Program-made: the position numbers and the translations under genes
Source of the DNA: Paenibacillus sp. L3-i20
Lineage (GTDB): Bacteria; Bacillota; Bacilli; Paenibacillales; Paenibacillaceae
DNA: 64,000 bases
Direction: 5' to 3'
Assembly: GCF_022180385.2 (NCBI RefSeq)
Contig: NZ_BQME02000001.1
Location: 2,129,678-2,193,677 of the forward strand
Notes under the pieces: generated by a model
The model's input: the letters and a program-made list of their open reading frames with translations, nothing else
Databases searched by the model: none
What the model was told of the DNA's origin: nothing
Shown: positions 1-8,805 of the stretch, in pieces
Position numbering within the stretch: position 1 is the first letter of the stretch
How the letters are laid out: each line of letters opens with the position of its first letter

Positions 1-1
1 A

Positions 2-487
2 ATGGGTCAAGTAGCTTCGATATTTACCATATTTTCTCACCATGCGAATATGGCGGAACAACTCGTCTATGCGATTCGGAACTCACTGGTTAATGCCGGA
101 GGCTTCACGGGCAATATGTTAACGGCTGAGCAGCAAGTTATAGATGTTATCCGTGTAGACATCCATCTCAACTATACGACCGATGGACGAAGGTATATCG
201 AACGAATATCGGAAATCGTCAGACTGGATATCAGCGTACCCTATCCGGATTATGACAAAAATAATCCATTGCACTCGATGAATGAAATTACGAAAGAATA
301 TTACAACCGTAGCACAGATCGCAAATCGTTTACGACAAGAGACATATTGAAGTACAACCTGGAGACGAATACATATGAAACCTACGACTGGTTCACGACG
401 GAGATCACCCAGAAAATGCTGGATGTGATGCCGCTGGACAAGATGCAGGATTTCAAAAAATTCATTCTGGATAATTGGAGGCTGTAA
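2..487 (+). CDS. CpaF/TadA-type secretion ATPase, C-terminal part (cut by window edge)
   Basis: The frame is open to the left edge, so this is the tail of a longer gene. The segment around SHHANMAEQLVYAIRNSL and the stretch with IDVIRVDIHL followed by GRRYIERISEI match the end of CpaF/TadA-family ATPases, where His-Ala-Asn, an arginine-rich strand and ISEI recur. These hexameric cytoplasmic ATPases power assembly of Tad/Flp or type IV-like pili. The Walker motifs would lie upstream and are not visible. The next gene starts after 3 bases and encodes the matching membrane platform, which supports the call. The N-terminal Met at base 2 is internal, not a start. Confidence 0.8.
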   Translation: MGQVASIFTIFSHHANMAEQLVYAIRNSLVNAGGFTGNMLTAEQQVIDVIRVDIHLNYTTDGRRYIERISEIVRLDISVPYPDYDKNNPLHSMNEITKEYYNRSTDRKSFTTRDILKYNLETNTYETYDWFTTEITQKMLDVMPLDKMQDFKKFILDNWRL

Positions 488-490
488 TAG

Positions 491-2488
491 GTGGTATTTA
501 TAATTATAGGGCTTGTCCTTACGGCCATTACAGCCGTAACGATGATCATCGTCTCCGACAAGAAACGCGCTAGACATCGAAAAGGAAATCATCGTAAAAA
601 ACAAAGTTTAATTTCGTTATCAACTTATTTTAGAATGAGTCAGTTTCTTGAAGAGTTTTTCTTAACACGCGGAGGATATCGGAAAGTAAAAGCACGTGTT
701 GCCATGCTATCCGTTTATTCCAATCAGGAAATAAAAGTGTTTTCAGTTCAGGTTTATGCGACAGCTACAATTTCTTCCTTGGCTTTAGTTATTGTAGGAG
801 CAATCATTTTCCAAGACTTATTTTCGACACTGTTAGTTGTTCTTTATGCAGTGGTCATGAATACGGTGCTGGTAAGCAAACAAATTGACCGAATTCATTT
901 CAAGTTGTTAAAGCAGTTGTCTGCTGCTTTGTCATCCTTGAGGCAAAATTATCTTCGGTTGAATTCTATCCCGCAGGCGATTGCAGAGGCGGAAACGGGT
1001 TCAGAGCTGCATCGCGCTTTCGAAGAGATTTACAACATTTTGACAGACCCTGGTGGCAAATCCCGACTTAATGAATTTTATGCAACGACGCCATTTCGGC
1101 TATTAAGCACATTAGCAGGCGTTTGTTATATTTTGAACAACTCAGGAGATACGAAACTTAAGGATGGTTCCTCCAACTTCTTGCAAGCTATGGGAATGAT
1201 GGCTGACGAGGTGAATCTGGAAATAAGACGTATATCGTTGCAAAAAGCTAGATTCGGATCGCTAGAATATTTGCCAGTAGCTCCTTTGTTCGCGATTGGA
1301 GTTATCGAAACTTTCTTTACTAGCATTATACCGGGAACGTCCGTTATTTATCATGGGCCTATCGGCTATATCTCCCGCGCTCTGATCTTGCTTGCTTCAA
1401 TTATTGGCTATACCGTCATTGTTAAAGTGAACAGCGCTGTCTCTGTAAAGAAGGACGATCGAAATCCGCTTGTCATGTATCTGCTCAGGCAATCCTGGTA
1501 CTCAAAAATCGTTAATGATGTCATGCCGAAGAAGCTGATGAAGAAGGCAAGGAAAATGCGTCTCGTAAAAGGCGCGCTGAGCATGACGGATTTGAGACAT
1601 CTATATGCCAGCAAAATTTTGTTTTCAGTTATGGCATTTGCGTTGACGATTGGCTGTATGTTTTTTGCGGTAAACCTAGGCAAACAGTTCATCCGCGAAA
1701 ATGTACGCGAGGTTTCCCTTGTCGGTGGAGAGAAGCTTAAAGAAGAAGATATAAAGATTCGACAACAAATGGATGATATATATCTATCTATGCCGGAGCT
1801 TCCTAGAGAAAGTCATACCAAAGATTATGTAATAGCCAAACTTCCTGATCTGGAAGCATTCGACCAGGATGCGCAAGTGAAGAGGCTTCAAGAAAAGTAC
1901 AAAAGCTACTACAACACGTACTTCAAATGGTGGATGGTGTTGATTGCCTTCGCCGCTGCCGCAGGAAGTTTCATGATACCTGAGCTGATGTTAAGGGCAA
2001 GGGCATGGATGCTTAAGACGGAAAGTGAAGAAGATGTGCTTCAACTTCAAACAATTATTTCAATATTAATGAACACATCAGCCGACACGCTGGAAACGTT
2101 GTATTGGCTGGAGAAGCAAAGTCGTGTTCACAAAAATGCGATATTGGATGCCTATCATGAATATGCATCTGACCCAGACTTGGCGCTTAATCGGATGAAA
2201 GCGAAGGCTGTACTGCCAGGATTCAAGCGAATGGTGGACAAGCTTATTTTAACGGTTCATCAAATAACGCTTGCGGAAGCATTCAGCGATCTCGTCACGG
2301 AGAGAGACCATGTGATGCGGATTCGTGAAATATCGCAAAACGCCACCTTAAGCAAGAAACGGACATATGTCAGTCCACTGTCGATGGCTCCGCTAGTACT
2401 GACAGCGATACTGTATATTCTGGTACCGCTTGGCATATTAGGCTTCAAGGAATTTATGAATGCATTGTCTCATGTAGGTACAACATAG
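491..2488 (+). CDS. Fused TadB/TadC-like pilus platform membrane protein
   Basis: A 665-residue protein starting at GTG with GGAGG nine bases upstream. Membrane segments are visible near residues 1-21, 88-130, 264-310, 378-398, 480-500 and 635-660, with cytoplasmic helical regions between them. The repeated layout of helical cytoplasmic region plus membrane pairs is that of type II secretion F/TadB/TadC platform proteins, which sit in the membrane above the CpaF ATPase. Single TadB or TadC proteins are about 300 residues, so the length suggests both halves in one chain. It directly follows the CpaF gene and precedes the pilin-like genes. Family assignment rests on topology and context more than on a signature motif. 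Confidence 0.7.
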   Translation: MVFIIIGLVLTAITAVTMIIVSDKKRARHRKGNHRKKQSLISLSTYFRMSQFLEEFFLTRGGYRKVKARVAMLSVYSNQEIKVFSVQVYATATISSLALVIVGAIIFQDLFSTLLVVLYAVVMNTVLVSKQIDRIHFKLLKQLSAALSSLRQNYLRLNSIPQAIAEAETGSELHRAFEEIYNILTDPGGKSRLNEFYATTPFRLLSTLAGVCYILNNSGDTKLKDGSSNFLQAMGMMADEVNLEIRRISLQKARFGSLEYLPVAPLFAIGVIETFFTSIIPGTSVIYHGPIGYISRALILLASIIGYTVIVKVNSAVSVKKDDRNPLVMYLLRQSWYSKIVNDVMPKKLMKKARKMRLVKGALSMTDLRHLYASKILFSVMAFALTIGCMFFAVNLGKQFIRENVREVSLVGGEKLKEEDIKIRQQMDDIYLSMPELPRESHTKDYVIAKLPDLEAFDQDAQVKRLQEKYKSYYNTYFKWWMVLIAFAAAAGSFMIPELMLRARAWMLKTESEEDVLQLQTIISILMNTSADTLETLYWLEKQSRVHKNAILDAYHEYASDPDLALNRMKAKAVLPGFKRMVDKLILTVHQITLAEAFSDLVTERDHVMRIREISQNATLSKKRTYVSPLSMAPLVLTAILYILVPLGILGFKEFMNALSHVGTT

Positions 2489-2563
2489 CGGCTAAATAAC
2501 CAAGAGTGAAGCCATAAGGCTTGATTAATAGTTCTAAAAACAATTTGAAGGAGTGAGTAAACA

Positions 2564-3109
2564 ATGGAAGGTGAATTGGGATCAGGCGCTCGAATAGCCA
2601 TCGCTCTAATTGTAATCGGAGTAATTATTTCTATTATATTCGTTATTTTGGGTTTTACGAGAGGTACAACAAATCAAGGGATTACAACGGTAGCCAATTC
2701 CATGGATTCCATGTCCTTAGCGCAGTTTGATGATTATGATCAGAAAATCTTGTCAGGTACCCAAGTCGTATCCGCAATTAAATTGTTTGAAGGTCGTCCA
2801 GTTGCTCAAGTAGTTAGAACTACTTCACAAATGAAATCTACTGGTGGTGCGGGTTCTGGTCATAATTACGGTGCAATACTTGCTGATACTACTGATAAAG
2901 GTGTAATTACAATGGGAACTCTTACAGGATCTCATTATGTTGAGGGACTTGAAACTGAAGGCGGTATCACATACAACATGAAATATCTCCCAACTACAGT
3001 ATCAGGAACGGATACATTTGTTCGTCCAACAGCTAAGTTTCTTGCAGAACTAATTAAAGATACTACAGGAACAATTGTAGGCGTTTGTTTTACACAACAA
3101 GCAACATAG
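2564..3109 (+). CDS. Hypervariable pilin-like protein, copy 1 of 4
   Basis: 181 residues. Residues 1-8 are short and polar, 10-31 form one hydrophobic helix, and the rest is presumably exposed outside. Residues 1-87 are the same in all four copies. The middle (about 88-140) differs, apart from conserved islands GHNYGA, TGSHY and YNMKYLPTTVSGT. The end is conserved again (FVRPTAKFLAELIKD, then GVCFTQQA). The layout fits a small Tad-type pilin or pseudopilin, although no canonical prepilin peptidase site or Flp EY motif is seen. A strong site (GAAGGAGTGAG) precedes the ATG. Function is inferred from size, topology and position behind the platform gene. Confidence 0.65.
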   Translation: MEGELGSGARIAIALIVIGVIISIIFVILGFTRGTTNQGITTVANSMDSMSLAQFDDYDQKILSGTQVVSAIKLFEGRPVAQVVRTTSQMKSTGGAGSGHNYGAILADTTDKGVITMGTLTGSHYVEGLETEGGITYNMKYLPTTVSGTDTFVRPTAKFLAELIKDTTGTIVGVCFTQQAT

Positions 3110-3175
3110 AAAATTGTTATAAGCAGCATTAATACAAAGTGAAGTCTATCCGTATTTCAAGGGAGTGAGTGAACA

Positions 3176-3727
3176 ATGGAAGGCGAATTGGGATCAGGCG
3201 CACGAATAGCCATCGCACTAATTGTAATCGGGGTAATTATTTCTATCATATTCGTTATTTTGGGCTTTACGAGAGGTACAACAAATCAAGGGATTACAAC
3301 GGTAGCCAATTCCATGGATTCTATGTCCTTAGCGCAGTTTGATGATTATGATCAAAAAATATTGTCGGGTACCCAAGTCGTATCTGCAATTAAATTGTTT
3401 GAAGGTCGTCCAGTTGCTCAAGTAGTTAGAACTACTTCACAAATGGATCCTAAAACTACTGGTGGTGCTGCAAAGTCCGGTCATAATTACGGTGCGCTGC
3501 TTGATGGACAGGTGTCAAATATAATTACAATGCCTGATCTTACAGGATCTCATTATGTAAAGGGACTCGAAACTAAGGAGGGAATTAAATACAACATGAA
3601 ATATCTTCCGACTACAGTATCGGGAACGAACGCTTTTGTTCGCCCAACAGCTAAGTTTCTAGCAGAATTAATTAAAGATACTACAGGAACAATTGTCGGC
3701 GTTTGTTTTACACAACAAGCAACATAG
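3176..3727 (+). CDS. Hypervariable pilin-like protein, copy 2 of 4
   Basis: 183 residues, same N-terminal 87 residues and C-terminus as copy 1. The middle differs: a longer insert before GHNYGA (DPKTTGGAAKS) and LLDGQVSNIITMPDL where copy 1 has ILADTTDKGVITMGTL. The 66-base gap before it is nearly identical to the gaps before copies 3 and 4 and carries AAGGGAGTGAGTGAACA directly before the ATG, so all copies should be translated alike. Likely cotranscribed with the other copies. Confidence 0.65.
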   Translation: MEGELGSGARIAIALIVIGVIISIIFVILGFTRGTTNQGITTVANSMDSMSLAQFDDYDQKILSGTQVVSAIKLFEGRPVAQVVRTTSQMDPKTTGGAAKSGHNYGALLDGQVSNIITMPDLTGSHYVKGLETKEGIKYNMKYLPTTVSGTNAFVRPTAKFLAELIKDTTGTIVGVCFTQQAT

Positions 3728-3793
3728 AAAATTGTTATAAGCAGCATTAATACAAAGTGAAGTCTATCCGTATTTCAAGGGAGTGAGTGAACA

Positions 3794-4336
3794 ATGGAAG
3801 GCGAATTGGGATCAGGCGCACGAATAGCCATCGCACTAATTGTAATCGGGGTAATTATTTCTATCATATTCGTTATTTTGGGTTTTACGAGAGGTACAAC
3901 AAATCAAGGGATTACAACGGTAGCCAATTCCATGGATTCTATGTCCTTAGCGCAGTTTGATGATTACGATCAAAAAATGTTGTCAGGTACCCAAGTCGTA
4001 TCCGCAATTAAATTATTCGAAGGTCGTCCAGTTGCTCAAGTAGTTAGAACTACTACACAATTGAATGCTAAAGATTATTCCGGCCATAATTACGGTGCAC
4101 AGCTTGTGGGTGTTGATGCAAAAGGCATAGTTACAATGCCGGATAAACTTACAGGATCGCATTATCAAGTGGGACTTAACTCTGCGGCCGGCATTAAATA
4201 TAACATGAAATATCTCCCAACTACAGTATCGGGCACAGAAACTTTTGTTCGTCCGACAGCTAAGTTTCTTGCAGAATTAATTAAAGATAGTACAGGAACA
4301 ATTGTAGGCGTTTGTTTTACGCAACAAGCATCATAG
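3794..4336 (+). CDS. Hypervariable pilin-like protein, copy 3 of 4
   Basis: 180 residues, the shortest copy. The conserved N-terminus carries one change (Ile62 to Met). The variable middle has a short lead NAKDYS before GHNYGA, then QLVGVDAKGIVTMPDKL and QVGLNSAAGIK. The C-terminus ends in QQAS, not QQAT as in copies 1 and 2. Topology is a short polar start, one membrane helix and an extracytoplasmic domain. One Cys near the C-terminus (GVCF) is shared by all copies. Confidence 0.65.
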   Translation: MEGELGSGARIAIALIVIGVIISIIFVILGFTRGTTNQGITTVANSMDSMSLAQFDDYDQKMLSGTQVVSAIKLFEGRPVAQVVRTTTQLNAKDYSGHNYGAQLVGVDAKGIVTMPDKLTGSHYQVGLNSAAGIKYNMKYLPTTVSGTETFVRPTAKFLAELIKDSTGTIVGVCFTQQAS

Positions 4337-4402
4337 GAATTTGTCATTAGCAGCACTAATACGAAGTGAAATCTATCCGTATTTCAAGGGAGTGAGTGAA
4401 CA

Positions 4403-4960
4403 ATGGAAGGTGAGTTGGGATCAGGCGCACGAATAGCCATCGCACTAATTGTAATCGGGGTGATTATTTCTATTATATTCGTTATTTTGGGCTTTACGAG
4501 AGGAACAACAAATCAAGGGATTACAACGGTAGCCAATTCCATGGATTCTATGTCCTTAGCGCAGTTTGATGATTATGATCAGAAAATATTGTCTGGCACT
4601 CAAGTCGTATCCGCAATTAAATTGTTTGAAGGTCGTCCAGTTGCACAAGTAGTTAGAACTACTGCGCAATTGAAAACCGCACATACTGGCCATAATTATG
4701 GTGCACTGCTTATAGGTGCCACTCCAGATAATGTAATAGTTACAATGCCGGCGAAACTTACCGGTTCTCATTATGAATTGGGACTTGATATTACTACGAC
4801 GAAACCGGAAGGTAAAATTAAATACAACATGAAATATCTCCCAACTACAGTATCGGGCACAGATGCTTTTGTTCGTCCAACAGCTAAGTTTCTAGCAGAA
4901 TTAATTAAAGATACTACAGGAACAATTGTAGGTGTTTGTTTTACGCAACAAGCATCATAG
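4403..4960 (+). CDS. Hypervariable pilin-like protein, copy 4 of 4
   Basis: 185 residues, the longest copy. It keeps the shared N-terminus and C-terminus and carries an insertion in the variable region (DITTTKPEGK) just before IKYNMKYLPTTV. Copies 3 and 4 share the QQAS ending and the KLTGSHY spacing, so they look like the more recent pair in the middle and end. It is followed by a long hairpin (4990-5023) and not by another 66-base spacer, which marks the end of the array. Confidence 0.65.
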   Translation: MEGELGSGARIAIALIVIGVIISIIFVILGFTRGTTNQGITTVANSMDSMSLAQFDDYDQKILSGTQVVSAIKLFEGRPVAQVVRTTAQLKTAHTGHNYGALLIGATPDNVIVTMPAKLTGSHYELGLDITTTKPEGKIKYNMKYLPTTVSGTDAFVRPTAKFLAELIKDTTGTIVGVCFTQQAS

Positions 4961-4989
4961 GAATTTGTCATTATCAGCATGAATACGAA

Positions 4990-5023
4990 GTGAGATCTAT
5001 GCATATTAAGCGCATAGGTCTCA
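4990..5023 (+). promoter_or_regulatory. Long hairpin after the pilin-like array
   Basis: GTGAGATCTATGC and GCATAGGTCTCAC can form a 13-base-pair stem (one G-U pair) around a 9-base loop. There is no T-run after it, so it is less likely to be a full terminator than an attenuator or an RNA end-protecting hairpin that sets the four upstream genes apart from the minor-component genes downstream. Confidence 0.55.
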
Positions 5024-5059
5024 CCCCTTGAATTAGCGGATGTATAAGGAGGTTTCATC

Positions 5060-5551
5060 ATGAATGAATGGCCAGCGGCAATATGGGCGAGTGTCAGTGC
5101 TATGATAGCGGCGTTAGTATTGTCTCTAATTTTTTTACTAGGGTCATTCGCTAGAGAAGCCGTTCAGATACAGCAGCATGACGACAATGCGATTGCGATA
5201 GTGAAGGAATATCGAGAATACAGTCATTATGATGGAACGACAAATTTATTAGCTATCGATGTGATGAGCGCAATCACTGAATCCAGCGGTTTTCCTGTAA
5301 TTGCAGTAGATGTACAACCTGGAACCTATAATGTGCAGTTTAGAGAGTGGACGACAGACACGAAAAAATACTATAAGGATTATTTCAAAACAAAACATTT
5401 ATACGAATTTTTCGATGATCTGGTTGTGAAGAAGGAAGGGGAAGAGGAAGAAGAACAGGGAATATATAAGTTTAGGTATGATGCGAGTTTGGTTCGAGAT
5501 GCTAATGGTGTAGTAAGCCGGATCGAGTTCAGGAGGCAGGATAATGGATAA
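5060..5551 (+). CDS. Minor pilin-like protein
   Basis: 163 residues with a membrane helix at about 8-30 and an extracytoplasmic remainder. It is a distant relative of the four array proteins: after the helix it has a polar stretch, then a segment around IDVMSAITESSGFPVIAVDV that parallels VVSAIKLFEGRPVAQVV of the array. The glutamate run KEGEEEEEQG near residue 130 is probably a surface loop. AAGGAGG lies just upstream of the ATG. Its stop overlaps the next start by 8 bases, which suggests translational coupling. A minor pilin or pseudopilin is the simplest reading. Confidence 0.55.
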   Translation: MNEWPAAIWASVSAMIAALVLSLIFLLGSFAREAVQIQQHDDNAIAIVKEYREYSHYDGTTNLLAIDVMSAITESSGFPVIAVDVQPGTYNVQFREWTTDTKKYYKDYFKTKHLYEFFDDLVVKKEGEEEEEQGIYKFRYDASLVRDANGVVSRIEFRRQDNG

Positions 5552-5930
5552 TGAGCTAAGCAATGGTATACATATTGCCGTTAACTTGATGGTTATATCT
5601 GTCGTTATCGGAATTATTTTGTTGTTTACTGCGTTAGGTCAAAATTTCTCAAGAGGATCAGTGGATAGTGTAGCTGCCATACAGGCTGGTGCTTATTCAT
5701 CCGATTTAATAGAATCTGCCGCTCATGGTCCTATGCCAGCTGCTGCTGTTTTTGTTCTTTTGGAGAGAAATGCATCTGTTATTGATAGAATTAGCGGTTC
5801 TGCCTATAGTCAGTGGTGGATTCAGAAACCCGATGATTTACTTCCATTACTAGATAAGAAAGTGACAATGACTGTCACAGAAAAAGAAGATAACAAAGGG
5901 ATCTATGATGTTGTAATCGGGGAGGAATAA
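5544..5930 (+). CDS. Minor pilin-like protein
   Basis: 128 residues. Its start MDNELSNGIHIAVNLMVISV aligns with MEGELGSGARIAIALIVIGV of the array proteins, so it belongs to the same family. The membrane helix is at about 9-31. It lacks the hypervariable section and ends soon after a segment that corresponds to the conserved LSGTQVVSAIK region. An AGGAGG site lies inside the end of the preceding gene. Role inferred: minor subunit, initiation or tip component. Confidence 0.55.
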   Translation: MDNELSNGIHIAVNLMVISVVIGIILLFTALGQNFSRGSVDSVAAIQAGAYSSDLIESAAHGPMPAAAVFVLLERNASVIDRISGSAYSQWWIQKPDDLLPLLDKKVTMTVTEKEDNKGIYDVVIGEE

Positions 5931-5932
5931 CG

Positions 5933-6367
5933 TTGCAAGAGAGCGATGACGCCTTTGATGTTCTTATACTGATTATGGTAGTTGCAGTGTTTACACCTAT
6001 TATGATTTATTGTTCTATTCCTCTATTCAAAGGGGAAGTTGGTGGGTTTAACGTTCAAATTGAAAAAACAGCACTAGAGACAGAGCGAGAGATCGTTCCT
6101 GTCGTAAACAAGATAACAACAAACGACGTTCTACTAATGCTGGTCGTCGCCGATAGATTCACTCCACAACCCAAACATATAAATATGAATGTTCAGGGTA
6201 AGTTGCTTGATATACCGCTAGATGAATCTTTTTTGATCGATAAGGTTAATAAGATTCAACTTGCGAAAGCAGCAATGCCCAATAATATAGAAGTTGAGAT
6301 CGGGCTGCATGCAGGTCCAACAGGGACTAGATTTTGGAATGTGAGTGAGCCAAAGCCAAAGCCTTAG
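5933..6367 (+). CDS. Small single-pass membrane protein of the pilus cluster
   Basis: 144 residues, TTG start two bases after the preceding stop, with GGGGAGGA just upstream. Membrane helix at about 9-28 after an acidic N-terminus (MQESDDAFD), then a polar domain with no motif I recognise, ending in Pro-Lys repeats (EPKPKP). The 6834 protein has a similar KPKPKGG ending. Position and layout suggest another minor pilus component. Confidence 0.45.
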   Translation: MQESDDAFDVLILIMVVAVFTPIMIYCSIPLFKGEVGGFNVQIEKTALETEREIVPVVNKITTNDVLLMLVVADRFTPQPKHINMNVQGKLLDIPLDESFLIDKVNKIQLAKAAMPNNIEVEIGLHAGPTGTRFWNVSEPKPKP

Positions 6368-6379
6368 GAGGGGATAGTA

Positions 6380-6826
6380 ATGGCAGATATTATTAACAAA
6401 ATCCTGGGCGTGCTTATTGCATTCGCCATACTAGTTGGAGGCCCTCTGGTCATTACCTCTATGAATAAAGATCTCACCATGAACCGTAGTGTATTGAACG
6501 AAATGACGAACTTTATTGACAGGGTGACAGACAATGGCAGATTGTCATCACAAGAATTATCTGCATTCTACACAAGTATTTCCTCTCATGGCGTTGCAAT
6601 GGATGCTACGGTATATCGTTATATGAAGGTTGTCGTTCCAGATGGAGCGGGGACGAGAACGACGTACATGTTGGTTGATGACAATACGATATGGAATCAG
6701 GGAGACATTATTAAAGTTAGAGTACAGGCCGTAGATTACTCGGGTGCGCAAAGGATTCAGAACAGGCTGTTAAGACTTACTCCTCCCAAGTTCGACCAAA
6801 CATTAGCCGGTATGGTTAGGAAGTAG
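6380..6826 (+). CDS. Small single-pass membrane protein, minor pilin-like
   Basis: 148 residues, start supported by AGGAGGGG. Membrane helix at about 7-27, then an extracytoplasmic domain with RMVDNGRLS-like and MLVDDNTIW segments. In layout it resembles TadE/TadF-type pseudopilins: short start, one helix, small mixed domain. It sits between other small membrane proteins with gaps of 12 and 7 bases, consistent with one operon. No closer identification. Confidence 0.45.
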   Translation: MADIINKILGVLIAFAILVGGPLVITSMNKDLTMNRSVLNEMTNFIDRVTDNGRLSSQELSAFYTSISSHGVAMDATVYRYMKVVVPDGAGTRTTYMLVDDNTIWNQGDIIKVRVQAVDYSGAQRIQNRLLRLTPPKFDQTLAGMVRK

Positions 6827-6833
6827 GTGTGAT

Positions 6834-7829
6834 ATGGGTAAGGCCTTTGGCATTATCAATCTCATTTCAGTATTGTTCTTTTCGGCACTTCTAATCGGGT
6901 ATATGAATTATATTAGCAAGGAAAGAGATGAGATAGAGCGTCTGAAACTATCTTACGCAATAGATTACGCGTCAGATGCAGCAGCCATTAACATGCTGAA
7001 GACGGCTGATTTGGATATGGATTATACGAAGGAAAAATATTTTCAGGTAGATCCGACATTGGCTTTAGATACTTTTTTAGATGTCTTTTGTTTAAATTAT
7101 GATCTCTTCCCGACTTTAAGCAATAAAGCTTATGTACAAGAGTATATACCTGTAGCTGCAGTGACGGGGTATGACGGTTACTATATCGCATCTCAACAAG
7201 TTATACGAACATCCAGTGGCGATTATCCAGAGGGGAAAGCCAAGGATTTAGAATGGGGTTTGGTATTTGAAATGAAGCGCCCCTACAGTTATGAACATAA
7301 TGGAGTCAATTATGCTTTAAATATGGGATTTAGAAATACGGTTGCTTTAAAGGATTATCAAATGGTTAGGTTAGAGGGCTTGCCTCTTACGGATAATGGT
7401 CGAATGTCGACCAGGGATGCCAAAGACTTGATTAACACCACAGTCTCTAATGAAATGGCCCATCGCATTAACCTGATAAATGATGCTAATCCAAATTGGA
7501 GGCACAACTTTTTCATTCCAAATCAGATCGCCACTTTTAACAGTGTCAATCCGATTGAAGGACCAAGCTTCCTCGTATTGGTACAGAATTTAAAGATGAA
7601 TACGACTAGAGCGATTAGCGGGTTCAGCGTATCTGGAACATCGGTAGAGATGAGGCGAATGGTGGTTGGATATGTCCGAGATGGGGTTAATTATTACACC
7701 TTTGCAGATCGTGTTCCAGCTGGTGTTACGGTGGACGAACTATTCTATACGATAAACGAGGCCGCAAGCAATAAGTATTATCCTGATCTTGAAACACTTA
7801 AAAGCAAGCCGAAGCCGAAGGGGGGATAA
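6834..7829 (+). CDS. Membrane-anchored surface protein of the pilus cluster
   Basis: 331 residues with a membrane helix at about 5-24 and a large extracytoplasmic domain. After the helix comes a polar helix (YISKERDEIERLKLSYAIDY), like the exposed part of a pilin N-terminal helix. The rest is unrecognised and ends in KSKPKPKGG. Being the largest member of the small-protein set, it could be a tip or adhesive subunit. The next gene starts 2 bases after its stop. Confidence 0.45.
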   Translation: MGKAFGIINLISVLFFSALLIGYMNYISKERDEIERLKLSYAIDYASDAAAINMLKTADLDMDYTKEKYFQVDPTLALDTFLDVFCLNYDLFPTLSNKAYVQEYIPVAAVTGYDGYYIASQQVIRTSSGDYPEGKAKDLEWGLVFEMKRPYSYEHNGVNYALNMGFRNTVALKDYQMVRLEGLPLTDNGRMSTRDAKDLINTTVSNEMAHRINLINDANPNWRHNFFIPNQIATFNSVNPIEGPSFLVLVQNLKMNTTRAISGFSVSGTSVEMRRMVVGYVRDGVNYYTFADRVPAGVTVDELFYTINEAASNKYYPDLETLKSKPKPKGG

Positions 7830-7831
7830 AC

Positions 7832-8785
7832 GTGTACAGAAAACTAAGTCTCATCCTGCTCCTTACGCTGCTGCTGCCTTCAGCGCTGGCCTCTGCGGAA
7901 GATGCGTCTGTGTTGCTTCAGAAATACAATATTTCTTCCATTGATCCAGTAGAAGAAGGAAAGAAGCTAGAACTATTAGAGGAAGAATACAGCACGCTTT
8001 CTTATCAAGTGAATACCAATACGATGCTTGAGGCAGCCATGGAATTGCGCTCGGAACAGAAGAAAATGGCGCTAATTCGAATAGATTCTGAAATTTACGA
8101 GCTATCAAATGAATTAAGCAAGCTTGAGACGCTGATGAATGAAAGCCAACAACGTGATGTACCCTATTTATTGGAGCTGGATACCCTTTATAGGACGGCT
8201 ATCGGGGAGATGGAGTCGAAACAACAGGAAAGAACAGCTTGGACAGAGCAAAAAAAGGAAGTAACTGTGCTAAATCATGAAGAGGCAAAGCAGGATCGCA
8301 CTAAGCTTCAAACATTAAGTCCAAAGCTGGAAAAGCAAAAAAAGAAATATGAATCAGCGTTAGGTTGCCCTGTCTTAGGGGATGTGAACGCCTTTTATTC
8401 ACCTTTGGAAATTTCCGTCCAATTGACTTCTCCTTATGGGGAAAGATTGGACCCTGTTACGAGGGATGTTATTACTTTCCATCATGGAATGGACATGCGT
8501 GCACCAGAAGGAACGCAGGTATTGGCTGCCTTTAACGGTGTGGTGGAAGAAGCGGCAAGCGGCGAGGAGTTAGGCAACTACGTCATTGTGAATCATGGCT
8601 GTGGAATAAAAACGTTATATGGTCATTTAGAAAGTTATCAGGTGTCCGCCGGAGATAAAGTGGAGCAATATGATAGCATCGCAAGATCGGGAAATACAGG
8701 TTCCCGTACGACGGGACCACATTTGCACTTTGGTGTTTATATTAACGGAAAGTCTGTTAACCCCGGCGTCTTTGTACCTCATTAA
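7832..8785 (+). CDS. Secreted M23 (LytM-type) peptidase with coiled coil
   Basis: 317 residues, GTG start. A signal peptide (MYRKLSLILLLTLLLPSALA, cleaved after ASA) is followed by a long charged coiled coil (about 40-175) and a C-terminal M23 domain. Zinc-ligand motifs are visible: HHGMD near residue 217 and HLHFG near 296. The remaining histidine motif is in VNHGCGIKTLYGHLE. Such enzymes cut peptidoglycan cross-bridges, so it may open the wall for the pilus or secretion apparatus. The coiled coil would position it, as in EnvC-like proteins. Domain call is firm; link to the apparatus is from gene order. Confidence 0.85.
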   Translation: MYRKLSLILLLTLLLPSALASAEDASVLLQKYNISSIDPVEEGKKLELLEEEYSTLSYQVNTNTMLEAAMELRSEQKKMALIRIDSEIYELSNELSKLETLMNESQQRDVPYLLELDTLYRTAIGEMESKQQERTAWTEQKKEVTVLNHEEAKQDRTKLQTLSPKLEKQKKKYESALGCPVLGDVNAFYSPLEISVQLTSPYGERLDPVTRDVITFHHGMDMRAPEGTQVLAAFNGVVEEAASGEELGNYVIVNHGCGIKTLYGHLESYQVSAGDKVEQYDSIARSGNTGSRTTGPHLHFGVYINGKSVNPGVFVPH

Positions 8786-8805
8786 TAGAAAGGAGTGATT
8801 GGATT

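Larger units (their letters stand above)
2564..4960 (+). repeat. Tandem array of four coding units of about 0.61 kb
   Basis: Start codons fall at 2564, 3176, 3794 and 4403, giving unit lengths of 612, 618 and 609 bases. The 5' 260 bases, the 3' 120 bases and the spacers are close to identical between units. The central 150 bases diverge and differ in length by multiples of three. This pattern fits duplication followed by homogenisation of the ends and diversification of the middle. Confidence 0.9.

Noticed and set aside
2564..4960. Regular repeats of about 0.6 kb considered as CRISPR or mobile-element repeats
   Set aside because: The units are full coding sequences with ribosome sites. Unit length and internal structure do not fit CRISPR, and no cas, transposase or integrase gene is near.
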